A DNA stretch of 26,687 nt, from contig DATBED010000022.1 in assembly GCA_036276195.1 (NCBI GenBank), positions 1 to 26,687 of the forward strand. The letters run 5' to 3'. Under the pieces are notes generated by a model. That model ran no database searches. It worked only from the letters and a program-made list of their open reading frames with translations, and had not been told where the DNA came from. Numbering within the stretch: position 1 is the stretch's first letter; each line of letters begins with the position of its first letter. The DNA comes from DATBED01 sp036276195 (GTDB taxonomy: Bacteria > Patescibacteriota > Saccharimonadia > Saccharimonadales > UBA4665). A program made the translations under genes and the position numbers. Of the stretch, positions 7,728 through 14,320 are shown piece by piece.

Positions 7728-8098
7728 TTACGCGTGTCCTCCAAAATGTGGGTCACTAAGTAGTTTACCAGCCCAATGACCATACCGGCAAACACTGCCG
7801 CCCAGAAATTGGTTACGTGAAGGGGGTGATAGAGCTTGCTAGCAATGAAAACGGTCAAGCCATTAATAATAATCATGAACAGGCCAAGCGTTAGTAAAAT
7901 AGCCGGCAGTGAAAAGATAACTAGGATTGGCTTGATGACGATGTTAATGACAGCCAACACCAGGCCGGCAATAATTATGCTCCTCAGTTTGTTGTCGAAG
8001 TTAATACTGCTGCTTAAGAAGCCGGCCGCGATCCAAAGCCCCAGGCTACAAACCAACCAGCGGACCAGGAAGTTATAAAGCGGTTTATTGCGATACAT
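7724..8098 (-). CDS. Small four-helix membrane protein (phage-holin-4-2/PF04020-like family)
   Basis: The 124-residue protein has four predicted membrane helices (about 12-28, 38-58, 61-83 and 93-114). NFDNKLRSIIIAGLVLAVIN and IIKPILVIFSLPAILLTLGL match the widespread family named after mycobacterial 4-TM holins. Those chromosomal proteins are not phage-derived and their role is unknown. It starts 13 bases after the peptidase stop and overlaps secG by four bases, so it lies in the pepP-secG-SBP operon. TACAAT seven bases before the ATG could also act as an internal promoter; AGGG in the same space could be a weak ribosome site. Confidence 0.82.
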   Translation of the reverse strand: MYRNKPLYNFLVRWLVCSLGLWIAAGFLSSSINFDNKLRSIIIAGLVLAVINIVIKPILVIFSLPAILLTLGLFMIIINGLTVFIASKLYHPLHVTNFWAAVFAGMVIGLVNYLVTHILEDTRK

Positions 8099-8111
8099 TA
8101 GCCCTATTGTA

Positions 8112-9338
8112 CTATAGGTCGCGCCCCAGCTTGGCCGATAGAACCTTATTACCGCGCGGTGTTATTAGCACATCGTCTTCAATCCGTATACCAATGCCTT
8201 CGGCCTTTATATAAATGCCCGGCTCGCAGGTCAGCACGATGCCCGGCTCCAGCGGCCGTTCGTAATCACCTATATCGTGCACGTTCAGGCCTAGAAAGTG
8301 CGAGGTGGAGTGCGGGTAGAAGCGCCTGATGTCTTCGTGGGTGATTGATCTTACTAGCCCTAATTCACGCAGTTTTTCACCCATAAACTGCTCAACCTTT
8401 TGCTCGTAGTCTTTGATTAAGGTGCCGGGTTTGAGTTGGGCCAGACCGAACTTTTGGACTTCCACCACGGCGGCATAAACGGCCTGCTGGCGCTTTGAGG
8501 GCTGACTCAAACTGCGGGTTCGCGAAATATCGGCGGCGTAGTGTTCCACTTCGGCACCGACATCCATCAGCACTAGGTCGCTGCCGGCCAATGTGCCGTT
8601 ATTGGCGACATTATGCAGCGTGCAAGCCCGTTCGCCGCTAGCCACAATCGGCTCAAAAGCGTTCTGCGCACCGCGGCGGCGAAATCCCCGGCTGATTTCG
8701 GCTTCCAACTCATATTCATAAGCGTATTTATTTAACTTAGCCGGGCTACTAGCCTCTTTTATAGCGGCTATGGTGATATCGATGGCCGCCTGGATGGCTT
8801 TAAGTTCTTCCGGTTGTTTAACCATGCGCATCATAACTAGATGCAGTGAAATATCGAGCACCTCCAAGTCGCTTTTGTAGCCTTTCAACTTCTCCACTAG
8901 AGCTGAGCGGCCCGGATTGGTGTACAGCCCGATCTGTTCTACATAGGCCGGTGGCGGTGCCATGGTAGCCACGTGTTTGATCTTTTTGAGGCGGCCAGCC
9001 AGTTGGCCCCAGCCTGCTTGAGCATCATAAACCTGCTTGATGCCTGAGCGCCGCGACAGTTCGGCAAAATTCACACTGCCATCAAATGCCTCGCGGCTAA
9101 CCGACCGTTCTGGCACAATTAAGTACTCCTGGTCGCGGTCCATTACCAGCAGTAGATCGGGTTCTTCAATACCGGTGAGATACCAAAAGTTGGCATCCTG
9201 GCAAAAAGCGTAGGAACTGTCGGCACCGCGCTGCAGCAAGCCATTAGCGCTAACTACGATTGGCGCCGTACCGCTAAACAATTGGCGGAGCTTTTGCCGA
9301 TTGCCGGTAAAAAACTCACTAGAAAATCGAGGTTCCAT
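8112..9338 (-). CDS. Xaa-Pro aminopeptidase / M24 metallopeptidase
   Basis: This is a dinuclear-metal peptidase of the pita-bread fold that removes N-terminal residues preceding proline. At 408 residues it has an aminopeptidase-P N-terminal domain (about 1-160) and the catalytic domain. All five metal ligands are visible: Asp259 and Asp270 (DVGAEVEHYAADIS), His347 (STSHFLG), Glu372 (CEPGIYI) and Glu387 (RIEDDVLIT). I choose the ATG at 9336-9338. The frame stays open to 9434, but that extension crosses the divergent promoter and the start of the Nudix gene. An extended -10 (TGC-TATAAT) lies 12 bases upstream, so the 5' UTR is very short and has no Shine-Dalgarno. Confidence 0.92.
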   Translation of the reverse strand: MEPRFSSEFFTGNRQKLRQLFSGTAPIVVSANGLLQRGADSSYAFCQDANFWYLTGIEEPDLLLVMDRDQEYLIVPERSVSREAFDGSVNFAELSRRSGIKQVYDAQAGWGQLAGRLKKIKHVATMAPPPAYVEQIGLYTNPGRSALVEKLKGYKSDLEVLDISLHLVMMRMVKQPEELKAIQAAIDITIAAIKEASSPAKLNKYAYEYELEAEISRGFRRRGAQNAFEPIVASGERACTLHNVANNGTLAGSDLVLMDVGAEVEHYAADISRTRSLSQPSKRQQAVYAAVVEVQKFGLAQLKPGTLIKDYEQKVEQFMGEKLRELGLVRSITHEDIRRFYPHSTSHFLGLNVHDIGDYERPLEPGIVLTCEPGIYIKAEGIGIRIEDDVLITPRGNKVLSAKLGRDL

Positions 9339-9350
9339 AATTAATCCCAC

Positions 9351-9379
9351 ATTATAGCAAATAGCCGCCCTGTTATACT
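9351..9379. promoter_or_regulatory. Divergent extended -10 promoters, peptidase (-) and Nudix (+)
   Basis: Only 48 bases separate the two starts. On minus, TGC-TATAAT (hexamer 9351-9356) lies 12 bases before the peptidase ATG. On plus, TGT-TATACT (hexamer 9374-9379) lies seven bases before the Nudix ATG. Neither has a recognisable -35. Back-to-back placement means the two polymerase footprints overlap, so the genes may be reciprocally regulated. Confidence 0.65.
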
Positions 9380-9386
9380 TATAATT

Positions 9387-9857
9387 ATGATTACCTGCAC
9401 TTTCGAAGACGGCGGTAAAGCCTTCCTGCGCCACATTACGGCCGACGTATTGCTACTCAGAGATAACAAGATCCTGCTGGTCAAACGCTCTATGAAGCTA
9501 AGCGAAGGTGGCAAATGGGGTCTGACCGGCGGCTACATGGAACGCGACGAAACACTAGCCGAAGGCGCCACCCGCGAAGTTTATGAAGAATCCGGCTGGA
9601 CACTGCGCGGCCTCACCTTGCTCACCATCAACGACAACCCGAACCGCCCCAAAGAAGACCGCCAAAACATATCGATGATCTATTTCGCCCAGGCAGTCGA
9701 GCAAACCGGTGAACCAGACTGGGAATCGGATGAAATCCGCTGGTTTCCTCTAGACAAACTGCCGGCGCGCGACCAAATCGCTTTCGATCACGCCGACTCA
9801 ATCGACCTCTACAAAAAATACCTGGCCGAAAACCTCTCGCTACCAATCATTAGTTAG
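9387..9857 (+). CDS. Nudix hydrolase
   Basis: Nudix enzymes hydrolyse nucleoside diphosphates linked to another moiety, for example oxidised nucleotides. The full Nudix box is present at about residues 48-70: GYMERDETLAEGATREVYEE plus SGW, with the metal-binding REVYEE. The protein is 156 residues, a single domain with no added module, so the substrate cannot be told. A -10 box ends seven bases before the ATG and no Shine-Dalgarno can fit, so the message is probably leaderless. It is convergent with uvrC, with a strong shared terminator between them. Confidence 0.9.
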   Translation: MITCTFEDGGKAFLRHITADVLLLRDNKILLVKRSMKLSEGGKWGLTGGYMERDETLAEGATREVYEESGWTLRGLTLLTINDNPNRPKEDRQNISMIYFAQAVEQTGEPDWESDEIRWFPLDKLPARDQIAFDHADSIDLYKKYLAENLSLPIIS

Positions 9858-9866
9858 TACAGGGGT

Positions 9867-9906
9867 AAAAGTGAGTATGAAAGTAGTATTTTGATACTCA
9901 CTTTTT
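9867..9906. terminator. Bidirectional intrinsic terminator between the Nudix gene and uvrC
   Basis: AAAAGTGAGTAT (9867-9878) is perfectly complementary to ATACTCACTTTT (9894-9905), a 12-bp stem with a 15-base loop. A T-run follows the GC-containing part of the stem on both strands, so it can stop transcripts from both convergent genes. Confidence 0.88.
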
Positions 9907-9926
9907 GCACCTACCAATATAGGGTA

Positions 9927-11444
9927 TTAAGGAATCTGTTTCAAAGAACTAGTTGGTTCTAAATATTGCTTAAGTACTCTGGCCTTTTGGGAGCCGAGGA
10001 CCTTGGTGAGGTCGTCTGAGCTAGCCTGGCTAATACCACGCATCGAGCCAAAAGTTTTGAGGAGCTTTTTACGGGTGGCCGGTCCAATGCCAGGTACTTC
10101 GTCGAGCAGGCTGGCGGTTTGGCGTTTAGTTTTAAGCACAGAATGATAGGTGACTGCGAAGCGGTGCGACTCATCGCGAATACGTTGCAGCAGTTTCACC
10201 AAATTAGTATTGTGCGGCAGATTAACTAGAATAAAATCATCGCTGGCAGAGACAAAACCACCTAATTCATACACAGTTAACTCGTTAAGTTTCACATTTG
10301 ACTTGTCTTTTTGGATAACGATTTGCTCTTCACGCTTGGCTAGGCCTATAAAAGGGATTTGCTGGCAGCCAGCTTCATCACGGGCCCTAATGGCCGCGTC
10401 AAGCTGGCCTTTGCCACCGTCAATCAGAACGAGGTTTGGCAAGCCCCAAGCCTTGCGATTGCGTTCTGCTAGCCGGCGTTTGATCGTTTCATTCATATTA
10501 TAGAAATCGTTGTTTTGGTTTATTTTAGTTTTAAACTTGCGGTATTCTGACTTATTACTAACGCCATTTGTGAAGACCACCATACTGGCTACCACATCGC
10601 TGCCCTGCTGGTGACTAATGTCATAACCCTCGATTCTAAAGGGGTACTTGTCTAAACTTAACAAGTTAACTAACTCGTTAAGGGCATGGTCTTTGCTAAT
10701 ATCCAAGAATTCCTTATCGCTAAAAATAACCTGCTTGTCGAGCCCTTGCAGCCAGTACAGCTGGTTGCGTAGTTTGGCCGCGTTCTCAAAGTCTTGAGCT
10801 TTGGCTGCTCGCTTCATGTCGCGCTCCAGCTCTTTAATAATGGTCTTACGGCGACCCTGGATTATGGCCATCAATTTACGCAGATTAGTCCGGTAATCTT
10901 CCAGACTGGTTCGGCCCTCTTCCAATCCTGGGTCCAGACCTAAGTGATAGTGCAAGGTCGCTCGTTTTTGGCCTGGAACGCGCCTAGTGGCGAACGGGAA
11001 AATCCGTCTTAGCAGCTTGAGCGATTGACGCACCGCCAGGGTGCTAAAGTACGGGCCGAAGTAGCGTGCGCCATCGTCGAGCGGACGTCGGGTAGTGCTA
11101 ACAGTCGGGTAGTCGCTGTCGTAATCAACGCGGATGTAGCTCATAGCCTTATCATCGCGCAGCAGGATGTTGTAACGTGGCATGTAGCGGCGGATCATCT
11201 CGGCCTCTAAAAACAGCGCCTCAATTTCGCTGTCGACACACATCCAGTCAAGGTCGGCAATCTCGACAATTAAGGCTTCGGTTTTGGGGTCGCGCGCGCG
11301 GGACTTTTGGAAGTACTGGCGCACCCGGTTGCGCAGCACCGCCGCTTTACCAACATAAATAATCTCGCCCTTGGCATCTTTGTGAAAATAAACACCGGGC
11401 GACTTCGGCAACTCATTTAACTTTTGCTCTAAAACCTTATTCAC
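9927..11444 (-). CDS. uvrC: Excinuclease ABC subunit C
   Basis: UvrC makes both incisions in nucleotide-excision repair. At 505 residues it is shorter than the roughly 600 of E. coli but complete in domain order: GIY-YIG nuclease (PGVYFHKDAKGEIIYVGKA, about 17-35), a UVR motif for UvrB contact (about 200-235), the RNase H-like nuclease with the catalytic DISH and LVLIDGGKGQL segments plus the later YHSVLK histidine, and a C-terminal helix-hairpin-helix pair (EVPGIGPATRKKLLKTFGS). The start is the GTG at 11442-11444, four bases after the trhO stop, without a good Shine-Dalgarno. It is probably co-transcribed with trhO, though TAAAAT six bases before the GTG may add an internal start. Confidence 0.96.
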   Translation of the reverse strand: MNKVLEQKLNELPKSPGVYFHKDAKGEIIYVGKAAVLRNRVRQYFQKSRARDPKTEALIVEIADLDWMCVDSEIEALFLEAEMIRRYMPRYNILLRDDKAMSYIRVDYDSDYPTVSTTRRPLDDGARYFGPYFSTLAVRQSLKLLRRIFPFATRRVPGQKRATLHYHLGLDPGLEEGRTSLEDYRTNLRKLMAIIQGRRKTIIKELERDMKRAAKAQDFENAAKLRNQLYWLQGLDKQVIFSDKEFLDISKDHALNELVNLLSLDKYPFRIEGYDISHQQGSDVVASMVVFTNGVSNKSEYRKFKTKINQNNDFYNMNETIKRRLAERNRKAWGLPNLVLIDGGKGQLDAAIRARDEAGCQQIPFIGLAKREEQIVIQKDKSNVKLNELTVYELGGFVSASDDFILVNLPHNTNLVKLLQRIRDESHRFAVTYHSVLKTKRQTASLLDEVPGIGPATRKKLLKTFGSMRGISQASSDDLTKVLGSQKARVLKQYLEPTSSLKQIP

Positions 11445-11448
11445 CTAT

Positions 11449-12330
11449 CTATTTTACCGCGGCTTCAGTATGCTCGGTACAATATTGTCGATTAGGCGAG
11501 CAGTTCTGGCAGACGAGGATCAGGTCGTTGCAGGCTTTGTTGGCGCAGTTTTCGTAGTTGCTGGTTTGGCCGCCGCAGTGAACGCAGACACCGATGTCTT
11601 TAGCCTTGCTTGAAAATTTGGTGCCCATGCGGCCGTCAAAAACGTAGAGCGAGCCTTCCCAGAGGCCTTCGTCGCCAAACTCTTCGCCATATTTCACAAT
11701 GCCGCCGTCGATTTGGTAAACCTCTTTGAAGCCACGCTCTTTCATTAACATGCTAAGTATCTCGCAGCGGATACCGCCGGTGCAATAAGTCACTACCGGT
11801 TTATCTTTAATGTCATTATACTTGGGGTCGTCGAGTTCTTTGGGAAGATCTCGGCTGTGTCGCACGCTTGGCACGACCGCATTTTTAAAACGCCCGACAG
11901 CTGCTTCATAAGAGTTACGCCCATCGAAAAAGACTACGTCTTTGCCGCGTTGCTTAATCAGTTCATGGACTTGCTTGGGCTTTAGCCGCTGGCCGCCGCC
12001 AACGATGCCCTTATTATCAACTTTAATCTTATCGGGCACGCCAAAAGTCACAATTTCGGGCCGGACTTTAACAATTAGTTTAGGAAAGTCGTCGCGGCCA
12101 CCTTCGCTCCATTTAAAAACCGTGTCTTTAAAGCCGTCGTAGCTTTTGAGTTCTTTGACGTAGGCCTTAAGGTCTGTAACTCCTCCGGCCAGTGTGCCGT
12201 TGATGCCGTGTTCGGCCAGCAAAATTCGGCCCTTCAGGTTTAACTTTTGGCAGAGCGCTCTCTGCCAGAGACAGACGGCTTCAGGGTCCGGCACCGGTGC
12301 GAACTTATAAAATAGAATGATCTTTTGCAT
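11449..12330 (-). CDS. trhO: tRNA uridine(34) hydroxylase TrhO (rhodanese-like)
   Basis: TrhO (YceA) hydroxylates U34 to 5-hydroxyuridine, the first step of mo5U/cmo5U wobble modification. The 293-residue protein has an N-terminal alpha/beta domain ([15 protein letters not shown] near 37-50), a rhodanese domain with FFDGRNSYE (134-142) and the active-site loop YCTGGIRCE (Cys183), and a C-terminal Cys-rich tail (Cys249, 252, 262, 267, 274, 277, 284) that probably binds metal. The ATG lies six bases after TATAAT, and the TGA stop of the upstream gene directly precedes that hexamer, so the gene seems to have its own leaderless promoter. The cofactor path for hydroxylation is set by family knowledge, not by this sequence. 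Confidence 0.92.
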   Translation of the reverse strand: MQKIILFYKFAPVPDPEAVCLWQRALCQKLNLKGRILLAEHGINGTLAGGVTDLKAYVKELKSYDGFKDTVFKWSEGGRDDFPKLIVKVRPEIVTFGVPDKIKVDNKGIVGGGQRLKPKQVHELIKQRGKDVVFFDGRNSYEAAVGRFKNAVVPSVRHSRDLPKELDDPKYNDIKDKPVVTYCTGGIRCEILSMLMKERGFKEVYQIDGGIVKYGEEFGDEGLWEGSLYVFDGRMGTKFSSKAKDIGVCVHCGGQTSNYENCANKACNDLILVCQNCSPNRQYCTEHTEAAVK

Positions 12331-12336
12331 TTGACT

Positions 12337-12345
12337 ATTATATCA
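12337..12345 (-). promoter_or_regulatory. trhO promoter fused to the upstream stop codon
   Basis: The minus strand reads TGA-TATAAT-AGTCAA-ATG. TGA (12343-12345) is the stop of the upstream 576-aa gene and also fits the TGn of an extended -10. TATAAT occupies 12337-12342. Initiation 6-7 bases downstream would begin at the trhO ATG itself. Confidence 0.65.
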
Positions 12346-14073
12346 GTGGTGGCTCAAGTAGAGGACGGCTATTACTATTATTAAGGCGGTTATGGTAGTT
12401 GCCAGGCCAATGTCAACCAGACGGCGTTGGCTTTGCTGTTCCTCTTGCTCTTGGGCCTCATAGGCCGCCCGGGCTTTGTAATAGGCCAGTGCCTCTTGGT
12501 TACCCAGGCCGGCCGAAGCCTGCTCGACCAGCTTATCAAGGGTAGACTTAGTCGCGGGGGCCGTTGAAGCTCTAGCAGGAGTAGCTTGGGCAGGCAGGTC
12601 GCGCATGGCCGGATCGCGTTCAAAGTCAATCTCATGCTCCACAATTTCCTGCCGCAGGACTTTCTTGACCTCGCCGCCGCGGAGGTATTCACCCACCAAG
12701 CGCCTTAGGCCACGCTCACCAATTAGATGCGTCTCATAAATTTGGCGCAAGCTGGTACCATCGACAATAATCTTTTCGCTTAGTGTCAGCAGCTCGGCTC
12801 GGTTTAGCGTTTCGATATGACGGTTGCGCAAATGCTCGGGGATTTGCTCGTTGCGGTTGGTCTCAATCTTTTTGGCAAGAACATTTTCAGGTTGTTTTTG
12901 ACGCCTAGACCCGGCTGCCTCGGCTGTAACCAGCATGTGCCCCAGGTGCTCATGGGTTTTAGCACCGTGCAGCTGGCTGGCTTCCGGCGCCGGCTTGCGC
13001 TCGACTTTGCGCTCCGTCTGACGCTCAGTTTTGGCGGTCGGCCGAGCGACTAACCTTTCGATCACCAACGGCCCATTTTGGCGCACTTTTTCAACCGCCA
13101 ACCGACGCACGGCCAATTCTTTACGCTTAACCTCCCAGTGCAAATCCTCAACTTGCTTCTCTAGCTTTTTTTGAATAGGCAGTAAGCGCTTTTCAGTTTT
13201 AATACGGCCCCGACGACGGCCGATAAAGTAGCCGATAATTCCGCCGACTAAAGCAGTAACTGCCGGATTGCCTTGGTCGTAGCGCTCTACTGCCGGAGAA
13301 TTAGGCGTTATGGGAGTGTGATAAAGGTTGCCCGACAAAGTCGGAATCGGCGCCGGCCCTCCTGGCCCACCGGGTGGAAAGCCTGGACCGCCACGTCCAA
13401 AGGGTGGTATGCCTGCCCCGCTCCCACCAGGAGGAGCCGGAGGCGGGATTGCGCCACCTCCAGCCGTGCCAGCACCTGTCATGGCGGCAGCAGCTTCGTC
13501 TTCCACGGGCTCATCAGGTGGTTGTTCGGCTGCCCGGTCAAACATCACTTCCTCTGTCGGCTCACCGGTTTCAGCCTCTTCAGTCTCAGGTTCAGCTTCG
13601 TCAACTTCCGCCGCGGGCGCCAAAGCTTCTGCCTCAATTTTCTGCTCTTCAGATTGCAGCTCCTCAATCGTAGCCCCAATCGCGGCCACAGCATGTTCCG
13701 CCGCGGCATCAAGATCCCCGGTTGCTTCAGCTTCTTCCAGCATATTCTTAGCGACGACATCTGGAACTTCGGAATTCTCTGGGATCGCTCTAGCCTCTTC
13801 AGCAGCCAGAGCTTTAACAGCCAGCGGTTTTTCACTGGCCGAAACCTCTTCTTCGTCGGGAACTTCTTCTTTAGAAGCGGTTTTAATTTCAGCAGGCGGT
13901 GTCTTAAACAGCTTTATCGGATCCTTTTCAGGCTCCTTATCCTTATCTTTGCGGGACTCAACTAGGCGCAGGCTAGCCCGGCCGGCCCGTTTTTTCTTGG
14001 TCGAAGTGTCGTCGTCGTCAGTATCTTTTTCGCGATCTTTGTCGACTTTGGCGGTTGGCGTATCAAATTCCAT
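12343..14073 (-). CDS. Large tail-anchored protein of unknown function, 576 aa
   Basis: I do not recognise a family. Residues 1-200 are low-complexity and highly charged (Asp/Glu/Lys, then Ala/Glu-rich), probably disordered. Residues 200-245 are a Pro/Gly-rich hinge. A hydrophobic Gly-rich segment, VGGIIGYFIG (276-285), is followed by RRRGRIK and a coiled-coil stretch (about 295-330). Residues 420-480 look like a compact helical domain (LNRAELLTLSEKIIVDGTSL, then ERGLRRLVGEYLRGG). A single C-terminal helix (about 553-573) ends in two histidines, so the protein is probably tail-anchored with its bulk in the cytoplasm. No Shine-Dalgarno precedes the ATG. TACAAT about 19 bases upstream may be its -10. 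It is divergent from the ABC array. Confidence 0.8.
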   Translation of the reverse strand: MEFDTPTAKVDKDREKDTDDDDTSTKKKRAGRASLRLVESRKDKDKEPEKDPIKLFKTPPAEIKTASKEEVPDEEEVSASEKPLAVKALAAEEARAIPENSEVPDVVAKNMLEEAEATGDLDAAAEHAVAAIGATIEELQSEEQKIEAEALAPAAEVDEAEPETEEAETGEPTEEVMFDRAAEQPPDEPVEDEAAAAMTGAGTAGGGAIPPPAPPGGSGAGIPPFGRGGPGFPPGGPGGPAPIPTLSGNLYHTPITPNSPAVERYDQGNPAVTALVGGIIGYFIGRRRGRIKTEKRLLPIQKKLEKQVEDLHWEVKRKELAVRRLAVEKVRQNGPLVIERLVARPTAKTERQTERKVERKPAPEASQLHGAKTHEHLGHMLVTAEAAGSRRQKQPENVLAKKIETNRNEQIPEHLRNRHIETLNRAELLTLSEKIIVDGTSLRQIYETHLIGERGLRRLVGEYLRGGEVKKVLRQEIVEHEIDFERDPAMRDLPAQATPARASTAPATKSTLDKLVEQASAGLGNQEALAYYKARAAYEAQEQEEQQSQRRLVDIGLATTITALIIVIAVLYLSHH

Positions 14074-14102
14074 AACTTATAAGAGAAAAATCATTGTATT
14101 TC

Positions 14103-14131
14103 TTGCAATTGCTAACTCTTTAGTATAAGAT
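14103..14131 (+). promoter_or_regulatory. ABC array promoter
   Basis: TTGCAA (14103-14108), a 17-base spacer and TAAGAT (14126-14131) form the best promoter in the 247-base intergenic region. The same -10 is used by the two tRNA-Leu promoters. The predicted start near 14138 leaves an unusually long leader of about 180 bases before the first ABC gene. Confidence 0.6.
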
Positions 14132-14152
14132 AGAAATTACTTTTTAGCAATT
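14107..14152. repeat. 9-bp inverted repeat bracketing the ABC promoter
   Basis: AATTGCTAA (14107-14115) and TTAGCAATT (14144-14152) are perfect inverted copies separated by 28 bases. The left arm overlaps the -35 and the right arm lies just past the predicted start. This fits an operator for a repressor acting at two half-sites. A DNA role is more likely than an RNA hairpin because the left arm would not be transcribed. Confidence 0.5.
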
Positions 14153-14191
14153 TCATCTTCAACGGTGATTTAACCCGGAGGCGGCCAAAAA

Positions 14192-14242
14192 ATGTACTTC
14201 ATACCAACAACCACGATTGTAGCTGCCCCAACCGGCTGCTAA
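14192..14242 (+). CDS. Candidate 16-aa leader peptide upstream of the ABC array
   Basis: The ATG at 14192 opens a 16-codon frame encoding MYFIPTTTIVAAPTGC, ending in TAA. GGAGG lies 10 bases upstream, inside GGAGGCGG, the same eight-base word that forms the ribosome site of the first ABC gene. The frame ends 78 bases before that gene. It may be a translated attenuator peptide or a small exported peptide. Its shortness makes chance a real alternative. Confidence 0.4.
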   Translation: MYFIPTTTIVAAPTGC

Positions 14243-14298
14243 ACTCTCAACCTAGATTCAACGAACCGCAAAACTTAATAATTTTAATAACTGAACCC

Positions 14299-14317
14299 GC
14301 GCCGCAGGAGGCGGTGC
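14299..14317 (+). promoter_or_regulatory. Hairpin presenting the ABC ribosome-binding site in its loop
   Basis: GCGCCGC (14299-14305) pairs with GCGGTGC (14311-14317) through seven pairs, one of them G-U. The five-base loop AGGAG is the core of the Shine-Dalgarno AGGAGG, whose last G is already in the stem. Only three bases separate the stem from the ATG at 14321. Folding would limit ribosome access, so this is a likely point of translational control. Confidence 0.55.
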
Positions 14318-14320
14318 CCC

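Noticed and set aside
7724..8098. Prophage lysis gene, because the family name contains holin
   Set aside because: There are no phage genes nearby, and this chromosomal family is widespread and operonic with secG here.
9339..9434. N-terminal extension of the Xaa-Pro peptidase
   Set aside because: It crosses the divergent -10 boxes and the Nudix start codons, and the ATG at 9338 begins the recognisable protein.
9867..9906. Hairpin as a small RNA or repeat element
   Set aside because: Its position between convergent stops and the T-runs on both strands fit a bidirectional terminator.
13328..14128. Long plus-strand open frame rich in Pro, Ala and Ser opposite the 576-aa gene
   Set aside because: It is the antisense image of the acidic, Pro/Gly-rich coding region, whose codon bias keeps the opposite frame open. 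It has no plausible protein-like pattern or ribosome site.
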